64,000 nucleotides of DNA from Corynespora cassiicola (GCA_022059125.1 JAEUWY010000004.1:248001-312000); one strand, 5' to 3'. Positions 22,611 to 33,500 are shown, numbered from the stretch's first letter. Translations and numbers: made by a program. Notes: generated from the letters alone by a model not told the origin.

Positions 22611-23189
22611 TCTCTATTTCTTTCGCGACTGGTGAGACGTGTAGACGAATGGACTACAAAAGATGGTGGATGGGAGAGAAGTGAGTCGAGCTGGAAGGCT
22701 GAAGCCCCGCTCTTGGGGACTATCATTGCTCAGCCTTGTGTCACTCTCTGCAGTGGGCGACCGGTGAATATGCGCGGGGCTGTGGTGAGGATGGCGCAGG
22801 TGTAGGCGCAGGTGTAGGCGACGAGTGGACGGAGCCAATGTGGGGAAAGTACGGGACAGACGCGGAGATGGATCCATCTTATCTTATCTCGGCCGATCGA
22901 CCGGGCAAATTGCCGACAAATATGGCGTGCTCGACGCTAACTACCTTTTTTTGTTCTCGACGACTGCGACACCCAGAGAACGCCCCCGGCCGTGCCAATC
23001 ATGGGTTTCAATTCACCATTTCAAATCCTCCCTCGGTCTCTGCTCAGCCGATATCGCTGGCGCCCCCGGAGTGGCTCTTTTTTATTGCCGCTCCACAATC
23101 TTTGCTCACTGTGACCACCCTCATAAGGAGAGCCCCCGCCAACTCTCTCTCGTCCGCACCCCACACGGATCGCATAGTCCTCTTCGACC
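22611..23189. promoter_or_regulatory. Divergent promoter region of the ankyrin gene and MET10
   Basis: The two start codons face away from each other across 579 bases. The region is pyrimidine-rich toward MET10, as is common upstream of highly expressed fungal genes. It contains the short tandem repeat listed at 22793-22816. No specific factor site was assigned. Confidence 0.5.
22793..22816 (+). repeat. Two tandem copies of a 12-bp unit
   Basis: The unit ggcgcaggtgta occurs twice in direct succession and a partial third copy (ggcg) follows. It lies in the divergent promoter between the ankyrin gene and MET10. Confidence 0.7.
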
Positions 23190-26100
23190 ATGCATTTCCA
23201 GCAGACCGACTCTGCCGGCCCAGCCGCCGAGCAGCAGCCCAAGACTTTCGCTGAGAAGTCGTCCAGTCTGCCATTTGGACAGGACCTTCCTCTCGAGTCC
23301 ATCAGCGGTCCAACCTACCTCACGGCCCAGACGCTCGTGCAGCAGGTCGCCTACACGCTCTCCGACAAGATATTCGCATATTCCGCCGAGTCTTTTGACC
23401 TGGATGTGGCCGTCAAGTACTGGCAGGCCCAGGGCGAGAAGAACGCGTTCGGATATGCCACAGGCATCTCTTCTCTCGAGACGCGCACCGGCGCTGGCTC
23501 AATCGCATTGGGCTACATCTTCTCCAAGGACTTCGACCTGAAGAAGCGCCACATTCCCCAGTCCATTGTCGCCTCCTCCTCGACCCTCCACTATCTCCGT
23601 CCCGCCTTGGACCAGCTTGCTCTCCTCTACTCGGTCGCAAACCCGCTCACTGCCCACATCGCCGCCGTCGACTATACCGCCAACTCGTCCGCCGGTCTCG
23701 TGACCGACTATGTCTCCTCCTTGACCATCGCCGAGGACCTGGGCCTGGGTCTTGTTTGCAGTCCGTCTGTCTTCGAGACGCAGCACATGGCCCTCTTTGC
23801 CACGTTGCTCTCGAGCGTGCTGCCAACCATCCATACCTATGACGGAATCAGTGTTGGACGCGAGACTGCGAGACTTGTGGATACTTTGGATCAGTCTAGA
23901 CTCAACAACAGCTACCAGGCTGTATTGAAGGCGGTTTCCGAGGTCGACAAGAAACACTCGGATAACGTCGGACGTGTGGTTCGTCTCCTCCAGGCCTTCA
24001 ACGACGAATTCGGAGAGGACTACAAGCTTTTTGACTACTACGGACATGAGGAACCTGAGAGCGTCTTGGTCGTTTTCGGTACCGTCGAGGCTTCACTGGC
24101 CGCTCAGGTCGCCAACGCCCTTGCCAAGGAAGGAGACAAACTCGGTGTCATCAATGTCCGTGTTTACCGCCCATTCGTCGAGGAGGCTTTCCTCGAGGTT
24201 CTACCCAAGAGCACCCGCAACGTTGCTGTCTTGGGCCAGGTCAAGGACGAAGCTGCCGTCTTCGACTCTGCTGAATACTCCAGACTGTACTCTGACGTTC
24301 TGGCCGCCACCCAGTTTGCTTTCGACCGAAACGTAGAAGTCACTGACATCAAGTACTCGCGTGAGCAGGTCTGGACTCCAAGCAACATCTTGGACGTGTT
24401 CCAGCAGATCTACGGCGAGAGGACCCAGTCCGAGGAAGTCCGTTCTTACGTGGATATCCTCAACACCGCCGACGTCCGTCAATACACTTTCTGGAACCTC
24501 GACGAATCTCCAGCTGCCAATGCCCCCACCGTGGTTAGCAAGCTCCTCTCTTCAGACTCCTCCAAGAACGTTTTTGTCCGCACCGGCCACGACAACCTTG
24601 TTCGCGGTGGTGCCGTTCGCACCGATATCCGCAACGCCGACTATACCATTGAGGCACCCTACTCTGTCGAGCAGGCTGACGTTACTTTTGTTGGAGATGA
24701 GTCTCTTCTCAAGGAGTTCGACGTCCTCAACAGCGTCAAGCCTGATAGCTCCATTATTGTCAAGCTTCCCGGTGTTAAGAACGAGGACATTGAAAAGAAG
24801 CTCTCCCCGGCCTTCCGTAAGGCTCTTGTTAGCAAGGACGTGGAGCTTTTCGTGCTTGACCCAACTCTTGCCGAGAGCGTCAACGAAGATGCTGCCCTGG
24901 AGACCTTCCTCACTCAGCTGGCATTCTTGAAGATTGCTCGCGAAGACCTGTTGACCGCCGGTCTCGCGAAACTTGCTGCTATCAACGGCAGCGAGGCCAT
25001 CTTCGAAAAATTGACCCGTGAGCTCGAGTCTGCTCTTCGCGAAATCGAGGTGCCCGTCTCGTGGGCTACCGTCGAGGAAGATGTGCAGCCGCTTCAGCTT
25101 CCTTCCGACGTCAACGTAAACAGCTTCTCTTCATACGATCGCTCCGAGGAAGAGCCACCTACGCTGCTCAAGTCGTGGGTCATCGCTGCCAAGGGTCTTG
25201 CTTTCAAGGAAGCCTACGGTACCGAAAGCGCTCTCCGTCCTGACCTGGGTATCAAGACTGCTGTTGTCACTGTCAAGGAGCACCGCCGTCTTACACCCCT
25301 TACCTACGACAGGAACATTTTCCACATCGAGTTCGATCTTGGTGATTCTGGAGTTACCTACGCTATCGGTGAGGCTCTTGGCATTCATGCTGAGAACGAC
25401 AAGCAGGAGGTCGAAGAGTTCATCAAATGGTACGGTCTCAATCCAGAGGAGATCGTGGAGGTGCCGTCTCGCGAGGACCCTAATGTTTTGGTCAACCGTA
25501 CTGTCTACCAGTCCCTGATCCAAAACGTCGACATCTTTGGCCGCCCTCCCAAGCGCTTCTACGAGGCCCTTGCTGAATTCGCCTCGGAAGAACAGGAGAA
25601 GCTGGCCCTCCTCGCACTTGCTGGTCCTGAGGGTGCTACTGAGTTCAAGCGTCGTGCTGAGGTTGACACCGTCACTTATGCCGACGTCTTGCTCGAGTTC
25701 CCCTCCGCCCATCCATCCTTCCACGATGTTGTCCGCATTGTGAACCCCATGAAGCGTCGCGAGTACTCTATTGCCTCGTCCCAGCACGTCACTCCCACGG
25801 CCGTCTCTCTGCTGATCGTCACTGTCAACTGGGTCGATCCCAATGGCCGCGACCGATTCGGACAGGCCACTCGCTACCTCAACAGCCTCCGTGTCGGTGC
25901 CCCCGTGACCGTCTCCGTCAAGCCCTCGGTCATGAAGCTCCCACCCAAGACCACTGCCCCCATCATCATGGCTGGTCTGGGAACGGGTCTTGCTCCCTTC
26001 CGCGCCTTCGTCCAGGAGCGTGCCTACCAGAAGCAGCAAGGCCACGAAATCGGCGAGGTTCTCCTCTACATGGGTTCCCGTCACCAGCGCGAAGAGTACC

Positions 26101-26426
26101 TTTTCGGCGAGGAATGGGAAGCCTACCAGGACGCTGGCATCATCACGCTCCTCGGCCGTGCCTTTTCGCGTGACCAGCCTCAGAAGATTTACATCCAGGA
26201 TCGCATGCGCCAGTCGCTCACCGACATTCGCCGCGCATACCTCGAGAAGGAAGGTGCATTTTACCTGTGTGGTCCTACATGGCCCGTGCCGGATGTCACC
26301 GAGGTCTTGCAGGAGGCTATCGAGGTTGAGCACAAGGCCAAGAACCCTGGCGCCAAGAAGATTGATTCCCGCAGAGAGATTGAGACGCTCAAGGAGAAGG
26401 AGAGGTATGTCCTCGAGGTCTACTAG
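23190..26426 (+). CDS. MET10: Sulfite reductase (NADPH) flavoprotein alpha component
   Basis: Intronless 1078-residue protein; start ATG at 23190 in gaccATGC context. The N-terminal about 450 residues form the pyruvate-ferredoxin-oxidoreductase-like gamma and related domains typical of fungal Met10. The C-terminal half is the cytochrome-P450-reductase-like FAD/NADPH module: HRRLTPLTYDRNIFHIEFD entry strand, RREYSIASS for FAD near residue 850, AGLGTGLAPFRAF for NADPH, GSRHQREEYLFG, and YLCGPTWPVPDV, ending in ERYVLEVY. It passes electrons from NADPH to the siroheme beta subunit (Met5), which reduces sulfite to sulfide in cytosolic sulfur assimilation. Length matches the family. The beta subunit gene is not in this window. 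Confidence 0.96.
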   Translation: MHFQQTDSAGPAAEQQPKTFAEKSSSLPFGQDLPLESISGPTYLTAQTLVQQVAYTLSDKIFAYSAESFDLDVAVKYWQAQGEKNAFGYATGISSLETRTGAGSIALGYIFSKDFDLKKRHIPQSIVASSSTLHYLRPALDQLALLYSVANPLTAHIAAVDYTANSSAGLVTDYVSSLTIAEDLGLGLVCSPSVFETQHMALFATLLSSVLPTIHTYDGISVGRETARLVDTLDQSRLNNSYQAVLKAVSEVDKKHSDNVGRVVRLLQAFNDEFGEDYKLFDYYGHEEPESVLVVFGTVEASLAAQVANALAKEGDKLGVINVRVYRPFVEEAFLEVLPKSTRNVAVLGQVKDEAAVFDSAEYSRLYSDVLAATQFAFDRNVEVTDIKYSREQVWTPSNILDVFQQIYGERTQSEEVRSYVDILNTADVRQYTFWNLDESPAANAPTVVSKLLSSDSSKNVFVRTGHDNLVRGGAVRTDIRNADYTIEAPYSVEQADVTFVGDESLLKEFDVLNSVKPDSSIIVKLPGVKNEDIEKKLSPAFRKALVSKDVELFVLDPTLAESVNEDAALETFLTQLAFLKIAREDLLTAGLAKLAAINGSEAIFEKLTRELESALREIEVPVSWATVEEDVQPLQLPSDVNVNSFSSYDRSEEEPPTLLKSWVIAAKGLAFKEAYGTESALRPDLGIKTAVVTVKEHRRLTPLTYDRNIFHIEFDLGDSGVTYAIGEALGIHAENDKQEVEEFIKWYGLNPEEIVEVPSREDPNVLVNRTVYQSLIQNVDIFGRPPKRFYEALAEFASEEQEKLALLALAGPEGATEFKRRAEVDTVTYADVLLEFPSAHPSFHDVVRIVNPMKRREYSIASSQHVTPTAVSLLIVTVNWVDPNGRDRFGQATRYLNSLRVGAPVTVSVKPSVMKLPPKTTAPIIMAGLGTGLAPFRAFVQERAYQKQQGHEIGEVLLYMGSRHQREEYLFGEEWEAYQDAGIITLLGRAFSRDQPQKIYIQDRMRQSLTDIRRAYLEKEGAFYLCGPTWPVPDVTEVLQEAIEVEHKAKNPGAKKIDSRREIETLKEKERYVLEVY

Positions 26427-26953
26427 GTTACTGTAATGAAGGGAATGATTGGGAAGATGGATGTTTTATACTTGCGATGATATCTCTATAGACTTTTCTT
26501 TGAGAATGAGAATGTAGATATGGTTTGAAGATTAAGAATTCTTGCAATATGGTTACGATTGGTGATGAGTGAAAAACGACATATGGTCTGAAATCATCCG
26601 GATGGCTGTATTTTCAGATGATGCGAGGAATATAGCCCCGGGATGAACAACTAAGAGTGTTGGACTAAACCAGATCGTATTCAGTACCATGGTATTTCAG
26701 GAAGGGCATGCGAAGTACCTCTCGTTCTAGGCATAGCACTGAAGCCATGAGATATATGAGTAACTATATGCGACAGGTGATGGAAAAATATATAACTAAA
26801 TTGGAAGAAGTCATAGCATAGCCATCAGTGTCTACGGAGCTTACAATCTTTGAATCATAATAAACTCTTGGCCTTCACATTCCCTCTTGCTATTCAATGC
26901 AAGTTCAAAACTGGAAAGAAAGAGACCCCCAACAGATTTTTCCACCATATCAT
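26427..26953. other. Intergenic, convergent 3' regions
   Basis: Tail-to-tail gap between MET10 and the minus-strand cysteine-rich gene. A/T-rich with nothing coding recognised. Confidence 0.6.
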
Positions 26954-29444
26954 TTAATGAAAAGCTGATTCATCTTCAGTTTCCGCACCAGAACCTTGCC
27001 CTTGATTCACCGGAACACTGTTTGGATAGACAGGATTGAATTTGTACTTGATCTTCCCATCCCCATATACCCCTTCGATAAGGAACTTGGTATTGTAAGG
27101 CTTCTCAAATATACGACTTCCTTTGTTCTCCGTGTTGCCCTTGATATCATCAGTAGGACGCCAGACACCATCAGGCTTCAAAGCATCATATTTGACTTCC
27201 CCATATTTATTTCCTACGGATTTGTCAGTCAACGGGCCGAAGCTCCCAAGACCGAGGGAGCGGTTCTCATAGAGCTTTCCAAGCCAGAGCCCCATTGGCT
27301 CCAGAGCTTTGTTCCTGGAAATGTCTCTTCGTCATATCATACGTGACTTTGAAGAGACCATGTTCGGGGCACTCAAAGTTTGCCCGCTGAGTATTGGACG
27401 GCCTGCCTTCGACTGGTTTTTTGTTTTCGTATATGAACCAGTCTTCTCTCTCGTATCCCTTTTCTCTTCGCCAGGTTATCGAGTTTGCATGGAACATTGT
27501 GATATGGGCCTATATGACGTCAGCTTGTCCGCAGGGAATAAGTCGCCTTTTGGTGAGATAGCTTTATTCCCACAATTTCAATATCTGTATGCCCGTTCTC
27601 GCTTTATTAGAGTATCCCTTCAGTGGGCGGATTCCCTTGGGGAGAAAAGTGTAGGTGGATTACAATCCATCTGTCTATTGCTTGTTGATCCACACGTGCA
27701 CTGATCGTGTCTCGATATCTGTCTAATCTCATCTCTTCTTGCGGAGCTTCAAGTCTTCCCAGTTGTCTACCAATCCAATAGGCTAGAGAGATGATTGGCC
27801 CGTGATATATTTAGAAAATGGTCTTCATCTTGTAAAATCCGATGGAAATTCGAGCATGGAAGTACTTACTCTGGCTTCTGTCCATCGTTTGTTCCCCAAT
27901 AGTACATGCGCTGTGCGAAATGGAAGCTTAGGTCGCCTACAGTGAATTTTAAGCTGTATACAGAGAAATCGAAGACTAAAGAAAATATCATACCTTCTTT
28001 GATCCCATCGAAGACATCACCGAACTTAGGTTTCCTGAATTCATAGTCTGAGCGATCCATGTTGTTTTTAATGGGTCGACGCATTATTGATGAGCTACTG
28101 ACTCCTAGCTTAGCTTCTGTTCCAACTTCGCCAGCTTTTTGGGGGATAATAGTAGCAGAAGCCTGTCCTGATAGCTTCAAGTTCTTCTCAAAACTCTTGA
28201 GTCTCTCTTGGTATGGTTAAAAAGTCGACCACATAATTTTTGACGAGACCTATAGGTTTGTTCTTTAGGAATTTGACCAGGGGGTCGAATTGGAACCATT
28301 TCCACAGACGGCCAATACTTTCGTCCCAAATGATTTTAAGTTCGCGTTGAGCGTCAAGGAGATCGGGCTCTTGGGAAGTACTAGCATCCCAACCATCTGA
28401 GCCATGATTATTGCATAGCTATTCTTACAGTCCGAAGATAGACTCTCTACATTGGCTTGTTCAGGTAATCTATATATAGCACATTAGCTTTGGTCTTGTT
28501 CTATGCCCAAAGAGTAGCTTACTTTTCTCGTGTTGGCCAAGTTGGGGAGTCGCATTCATGTTCGTTCAGACTACATAAGACTCAGCGATTGATGAAATAG
28601 CCCTATTCTATCAACAACTCACAATTTGAAAGTCTCGCGAACCTTTTTGATCGTTTCTGCCCACTTCGGTGGCTCCGGAGCGGGCGGTGGCGGTGGAGTT
28701 CGACCCTTGCAGCAAAATGCACTATCACCCTGTTTGCATTGGCCCCTTTGCATAGCAATATTGGTCTCGCCTGAAAGGCATGACGTCTCGCAATCATTTT
28801 CTGGGGAAAGTTTGGTGGCTTTCTGACGCCACTCACAGTTCTGGAATGGCTCGGGTACAGGATCTTTACAGCAGAAGCTCTTTGCACCTACTATGCATTA
28901 AAATTCCTCATGGCTACGTCAGCCTGAGCTTACCTCTTTCACAAATTTGCTCCCCGCCCCATCCAGCGCTAGCAGCGATGATGAACTTCGGAAACTCTTT
29001 GCTGCAATCTGGGTGATGCCCCGAAAGACTTGCGCAATTTGGAGCAGTCCCAATCCAGATGCAGTCTCCATACACGGCGGTAGATGCAACTTTGGTGCAG
29101 CAGGCGCTTTGATGCTTGGTGCTGCATGCTTCACGCAAAGACCCTACCTGAACCTCGTCAGCGTTGCAACCAGGCGTGCAAGCTCCGCCTTTTTTGTGAC
29201 TACTCCATCGGTATTTGGGTATTTCGCTATTTTCAGGGCAGCAAAACCTTTGAAGGCCTTGTAACTTTTTCTCACAGTGAGTATGATCCCACATGAGCTC
29301 ATCCTTTTGGCCATCAGTTCGAGGGACGGCAACAAAGCCGGCAGGACAATTCTCTTGGCAATTTATCCATATGCAAATTTCACTCGAGAGTGTATATCCG
29401 GAGAAGATAAGGAATGTGACAAGAAAAAGAGTTGATATAATCAT
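26954..29444 (-). CDS. Secreted Cys-rich protein like the C-terminal region of GH18 subgroup C chitinases
   Basis: The start ATG at 29444 gives a signal peptide (MIISTLFLVTFLIFSGYTLS). Exons 29444-28934, 28887-28623 and 28570-28523 join cleanly and encode repeated Cys-rich units: FCCPE, CTPGCNADEVQVGS, ACCTKVASTAVYGDCIWIG, QICERGAKSFCC, DSAFCCKG. These units follow the GH18 catalytic domain in large fungal chitinases; no GH18 domain is present here. Further exons continue downstream (GWDASTSQEPDLLDAQRELK, SGQASATIIPQKAG) and end with CPEHGLFKV...KYGEVKYDALKPDGVWRPTD...GDGKIKYKFNPVYPN, which also matches the chitinase tail. At least one junction needs a 28-nt intron (27342-27315) and the stretch 27500-27870 is not resolved. 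It may be a real headless chitinase tail or a gene starting to decay. Confidence 0.55.
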
Positions 29445-29749
29445 AGCTCGTGCTCTGATAATAGGGGGATCGTATATGTGCGTGTGGGAGAGTTGCTTTC
29501 GAGACTTCGGGTGTGTAGACCGCAGGCCCGTGTACATTTGAATGTGGCCCACGTTCCTAAAAAATCATATTCTTGATGAAATATCAAAGTAATATTTGCT
29601 AAATTCCGGCAGAATGCGTTGTTCATGGTGCTGTGTTCAGAATGCTACGTAACAGTGGATACACCATGCGCTGCTCTGCGGGTATTTGACATTCGAAACC
29701 GATGATAGGGGCAATACAATCCAGGAATCCATATAATCATCTTCCACGC

Positions 29750-30120
29750 CCGCGACTTCAAAATGCCCAACGGCTCCCCCCCCCGCTTCTGCGCCGTCCA
29801 CAGCAACGCTGAAGCATATGTAAAAGACTACTTCTACTGCCCCACCGACCGACTCTTCTACGTCGGGCCCCAGCCACTCGTCCGTGACGGGAATCCTACA
29901 TACACGGCGCTTTAAAAGTTCCTGACTAACCTGTGGGAGTTGGGATATCTGGATGATGCGGGCGTAGGGCCCCTATTTTTGCAAACGGCGTACAAGGCGA
30001 ATGTGGGGTTCAAGGAGGGCTATACGTTGGATTTTGATAAGTAAGACGTTGAGGTCGGTGTTTACGTATGTTAAGGAGGTTTTGGGGAAAGGCTGGAAGG
30101 GCGGAGATCAGGAGGTGGAA
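29750..30120 (+). pseudogene. Remnant of an unidentified gene
   Basis: One plus-strand frame reads HARDFKMPNGSPP, then AEAYVKDYFYCPTDRLFYVG and PQPLVRDGNPTYTAL before a TAA at 29913-29915. It continues in the same frame as KFLTNLWELGYLDDAG and VGFKEGYTLDFDK until a second stop near 30042. The dense, coherent composition across the stop suggests a broken coding sequence. I do not recognise the family with certainty. No intact 5' part was found upstream. Confidence 0.5.
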
Positions 30121-30370
30121 AGTGGGGTCGGAGAAGCTAGTATGACGGCTGAGGGTGTGGGTGGCAATCTGACTGCTTGATTGTATTGAAATAGATTCGG
30201 ATGGATGGAATTTGGCTTAGGCTTTATTATTCGCAGATTGATTCATTACTAAAGACGACAAGATAGAATAGAACCATGAGCTTATTTCTCCGATTTCTGG
30301 ACAGATGAGTCACAATGACAACAAATCAAGCTTCGCAGATGGCTACACGTGTACATGATCCTATTGCCCT

Positions 30371-32050
30371 TCACAAATCCAAAACAATCCTCCCCACCCC
30401 CCTAGAAACACAACTCAACATAGCTATCCCCTTAGCATCCTCCTCCAACCCCGTTCCCCTATGCTCCACGCGGCCTTTACAAACATCCACCCTACATGTC
30501 CCACAATTCCCCACCTCACACGAACTATCCACGTCCATGCCAACCGCACGCAGCGCATCGAGCAAGGACTGCATGGGGCCAACCTCAACCACCTTCCCAC
30601 TCTCTTTGAGTTCTACCGTAAACGGATCTCCAGACGTCTCGACTGTAAACGCTTCGAAGTGCAGCGTATCCTCTGGGACGCCAAACTGAGCGGCAGCGGC
30701 GCACACCCCATCCATGAGGCGCTGGGGACCGCAGCAGTAGACGTGTGCACCGCAGGATGTGATTTGCGAGAAGACGGAGGGAAGATCGAGGCGTGCACCT
30801 AGCGCTTTTCTGTACACCTTGGCGCGGGGAGGGAGGCGCGATGCAAATGGGACTTCATCCGCGACGGCGAAGTGTAGTTCATAGCTTTTGCCCGAAGACT
30901 CCAAGTGCGAAAGTGCAGACATGAAAGCAGTGATACCAATGCCGCCAGCGATGATGACGTGGTGGTCTGCGTCTAGGGCAAGTGGGAAGCTCGCCGTGAT
31001 GCGGCTTGCGGTGAGCACGTCGCCGACCTTCGTTTCCTCGTGGAGGAATCTGGAGCCGCCGCGGCTATTCGAGTCGAGCGCAATGCCTAGTTCGAAGCGC
31101 TTGGATGTACCGCCTACGACCGAGTATGCGCGCACAAGCTTGCCGCCAAGCTTGAGACGGACGTGGCTGCCGGGTTCCACGGGGGTGATGTCTTGCTCTT
31201 TGAGGTCTTCGATGGCTTCGAGGACGAAGGCCGTGACAGTGTTAGTCTCTCTTCTTTTTTCCACAATGCGATATTCGCTCCACGCATCCATCTTGTCGCT
31301 CTCGCCGCCGAACCATCGGCCAGTCTCATCTTCCAGTTTGTTATCCGCCACCCGTTTGATGAATCTGCTCTTAATGTCTTCCCCAAGAGGCTCTAACTCG
31401 GAGAGTTGTTTGTTCATGTCCATGCAATTTCGATCGATGAAGAGATAGTACATGACCCGTGAGACTGACCATTCAGGATATGGTCGCTCAACCAATCGAA
31501 TAATATCCCCTGCATGAACAATTCCAGGAGTGAGCACACGATAAAGCCATCCAGTTCGCATCAAGGTCTGGCTGCGCTTTGCCATGTCCTTGACTTCAAA
31601 CCTGTGATTTAGCTTGAAGCATGGGGCTCTGGGCTCGGTAACTTCGAGCAGGACATTTCCGATCGTAATCCTGTCCCCAATGCAGACATTCTTTTCGCTG
31701 ACCTCTTCAGAGAAGAAATTCTCGCCAAAGGCTCCAGGTTTAAAGTGGTGCGCTGATGCTGGGATTTCCTTTGCCCAGTCCGCATAGTGAGAGCTACAGT
31801 AGTGCAGCAAGGCCTTGTCAGTGTGGCGATGCGGCTCATAGGCGTGCTCGTCGGTAGCGATTCCGTTCCTGGTGATTTCCACTGGTCCAAAAATGGGCTT
31901 CTTGAATATGCCGGTCTCGATGTCCTTTCCCAGGGCGACTTTGACCTTGCCCGCGCGAAAATGAATTAGAGGGTGTGAAGCAAATGGAGGCGGGTTTTTG
32001 AAATCGTCAGGGTTTGGGGGTAGGGGTGGCACCCAACTCGAGATTGCCAT
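30371..32050 (-). CDS. MOSC domain / ferredoxin reductase / [2Fe-2S] fusion protein
   Basis: Single exon, 559 residues, start ATG at 32050. Residues 1-215 are a MOSC domain of the YiiM type (GAFGENF, IGDRITIGNVLLEVTEPRAPCFKL). Residues 250-460 are a phthalate-dioxygenase-reductase-like flavin/NAD(P)H module (RAYSVVGG for flavin, AGGIGITAFMSAL for the nucleotide, YCCGPQRLMDGV). The C-terminus is a plant-type ferredoxin with four cluster ligands, Cys511, Cys516, Cys519 and Cys547 (CEVGNCGTC...C). The MOSC part suggests handling of molybdenum cofactor or an N-hydroxylated or sulfur substrate, with electrons supplied from NAD(P)H through FMN and the iron-sulfur cluster. Similar fusions occur in bacteria and fungi; the reaction is unknown. 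No targeting signal was seen. Confidence 0.85.
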   Translation of the reverse strand: MAISSWVPPLPPNPDDFKNPPPFASHPLIHFRAGKVKVALGKDIETGIFKKPIFGPVEITRNGIATDEHAYEPHRHTDKALLHYCSSHYADWAKEIPASAHHFKPGAFGENFFSEEVSEKNVCIGDRITIGNVLLEVTEPRAPCFKLNHRFEVKDMAKRSQTLMRTGWLYRVLTPGIVHAGDIIRLVERPYPEWSVSRVMYYLFIDRNCMDMNKQLSELEPLGEDIKSRFIKRVADNKLEDETGRWFGGESDKMDAWSEYRIVEKRRETNTVTAFVLEAIEDLKEQDITPVEPGSHVRLKLGGKLVRAYSVVGGTSKRFELGIALDSNSRGGSRFLHEETKVGDVLTASRITASFPLALDADHHVIIAGGIGITAFMSALSHLESSGKSYELHFAVADEVPFASRLPPRAKVYRKALGARLDLPSVFSQITSCGAHVYCCGPQRLMDGVCAAAAQFGVPEDTLHFEAFTVETSGDPFTVELKESGKVVEVGPMQSLLDALRAVGMDVDSSCEVGNCGTCRVDVCKGRVEHRGTGLEEDAKGIAMLSCVSRGVGRIVLDL

Positions 32051-33074
32051 ATTGATCTGATATGGGCCGAGAAAATGTGTCGGTGGGAAACTCAGAGTAG
32101 TATTTAGGATTCAAGTATATATTAGTTGTATGAGTCGTGAAAAGGCCAGGAAGGCTTGGTGAGAACACCAATGTTGCGGTATTTTGACCTGTGCCTGAAA
32201 GCAGAACTGCGTGAGCACATCCGAGATTGGTAGATGACTCAAAGCAATCCTTTGGCACTTACCATGGTATAAGCCCACAAACGCGCACCAGAAATGAAGC
32301 CCAGCAATGATTGAGGGTGTATTGTATGTGTGTGTTGACAATTACAGTCAATATGGCGTTGAAAAGGGGAAGATGCACGATTTTCAACGATCAACTGGTA
32401 CTGATGGTGATGAGGGGCTCCGTGGAACTTGTAGCTGGGCTGGCATTATATAGCTGCACTGGAGTTTGATAGGATACTCGGAGATGGCCGATAGCCGACT
32501 CTGCTCTGCCGCGTTCTCCGATTCGAAATTCTGTCGCGGGCCATGTACTGCTGCAAGAGCTGCTGGTTGCCTGAAGCTAAGCCAGCTGAGATGAGATGGA
32601 TTTGGAAGGTCGCTGGAGTGTCCGATAGATCGGAGCTGGCGCCGAGTCCCCGAAGATTGAGATCACGTGCTATCTACTTGAAGCTCGACTACCTAGGTAG
32701 TAGGGCAATAAGAAAATCATCTACTAGAGAATTTTAATGTTACTTACTTCTCATAATGAAAAGAGTTATTACCAGAAGAGATAGTTGAATGTGTCGAGCG
32801 AAGGCACGTGTATTGCTCCATCCTCGAGGTCACAGCCATAGCTGAAGGGCGTGACGTCACTCTACGATCATCAAATAAGCTCTCACCCACCTCCAAACTA
32901 CGTAACCAATTCTCGTCTGTCTCTCCCAGTCCAATTGCTCAAAATTTACATCCCAGTTGCTGTCATCTGCACTCTTTACCAAGCTCCTGATCCTTTGAGT
33001 TTCTGCATCGCAACACCCAGCAAACACATCCCAATCTCGCCATCCACAGCCAATCCCCCAAGCTCAATCCCACC
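32051..33074. other. Intergenic, divergent promoters
   Basis: Shared upstream region of the MOSC fusion gene and the mitochondrial protein gene. Small open frames here have no support. A CT-rich tract lies just before 33075. Confidence 0.6.
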
Positions 33075-33500
33075 ATGTACCGAAGTCTTGCAAGCAGGCT
33101 CTTTCTCCGCCGCGCAAACATCCAGCGCACCTCCTCCTTCCATCCTTCCTCGCTGCCGACGCGCCTCATCACCACGACGGCGCCCTCATACTTCCCGCGC
33201 AAGGACACGCAGGACAAGGACTTGCTGAACCCAACGTCGACCGAGTACTCCAAGTCAGGGTCCGATGACGCAGCAGCGGCTGCTTCGGATGCGGCATTCA
33301 ATCCCAACAAGACTAGCCCTGAGGAGGAGAGAGATACGGCGGAGCGCGAGAGCAATGGAAATCCACTTGATGTGAGCCCTGGCAACCCTGAGATTAGCAA
33401 GCCGAGGGGCGAACAAGAAGGCGGTGCTCAGGGAAGTCCCAGGACGAGTGCCAGCGGTGGTGGAAGCGCGCCAAAATCGGGAGGAAACAAGTCTGGTTAG
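33075..33500 (+). CDS. Small mitochondrial protein, function unknown
   Basis: Intronless, 141 residues, ATG at 33075 in caccATGT context. The N-terminus (MYRSLASRLFLRRANIQRTS, further RLITTTAPSYFPRK) is a clear mitochondrial presequence, rich in Arg, Ser and Leu and without acid residues. The mature part is hydrophilic and low-complexity: Asp/Ala-rich, then a KTSPEEERDTAERE patch, ending in Gly, Ser and Lys. Such short presequence-plus-disordered proteins are widespread in Pezizomycotina and uncharacterised. Confidence 0.65.
   Translation: MYRSLASRLFLRRANIQRTSSFHPSSLPTRLITTTAPSYFPRKDTQDKDLLNPTSTEYSKSGSDDAAAAASDAAFNPNKTSPEEERDTAERESNGNPLDVSPGNPEISKPRGEQEGGAQGSPRTSASGGGSAPKSGGNKSG

Noticed and set aside
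25131..26333. 400-codon antisense frame inside MET10
   Set aside because: It is the mirror of a strongly biased, well-conserved coding sequence; its translation matches no family and codon bias of MET10 explains it.
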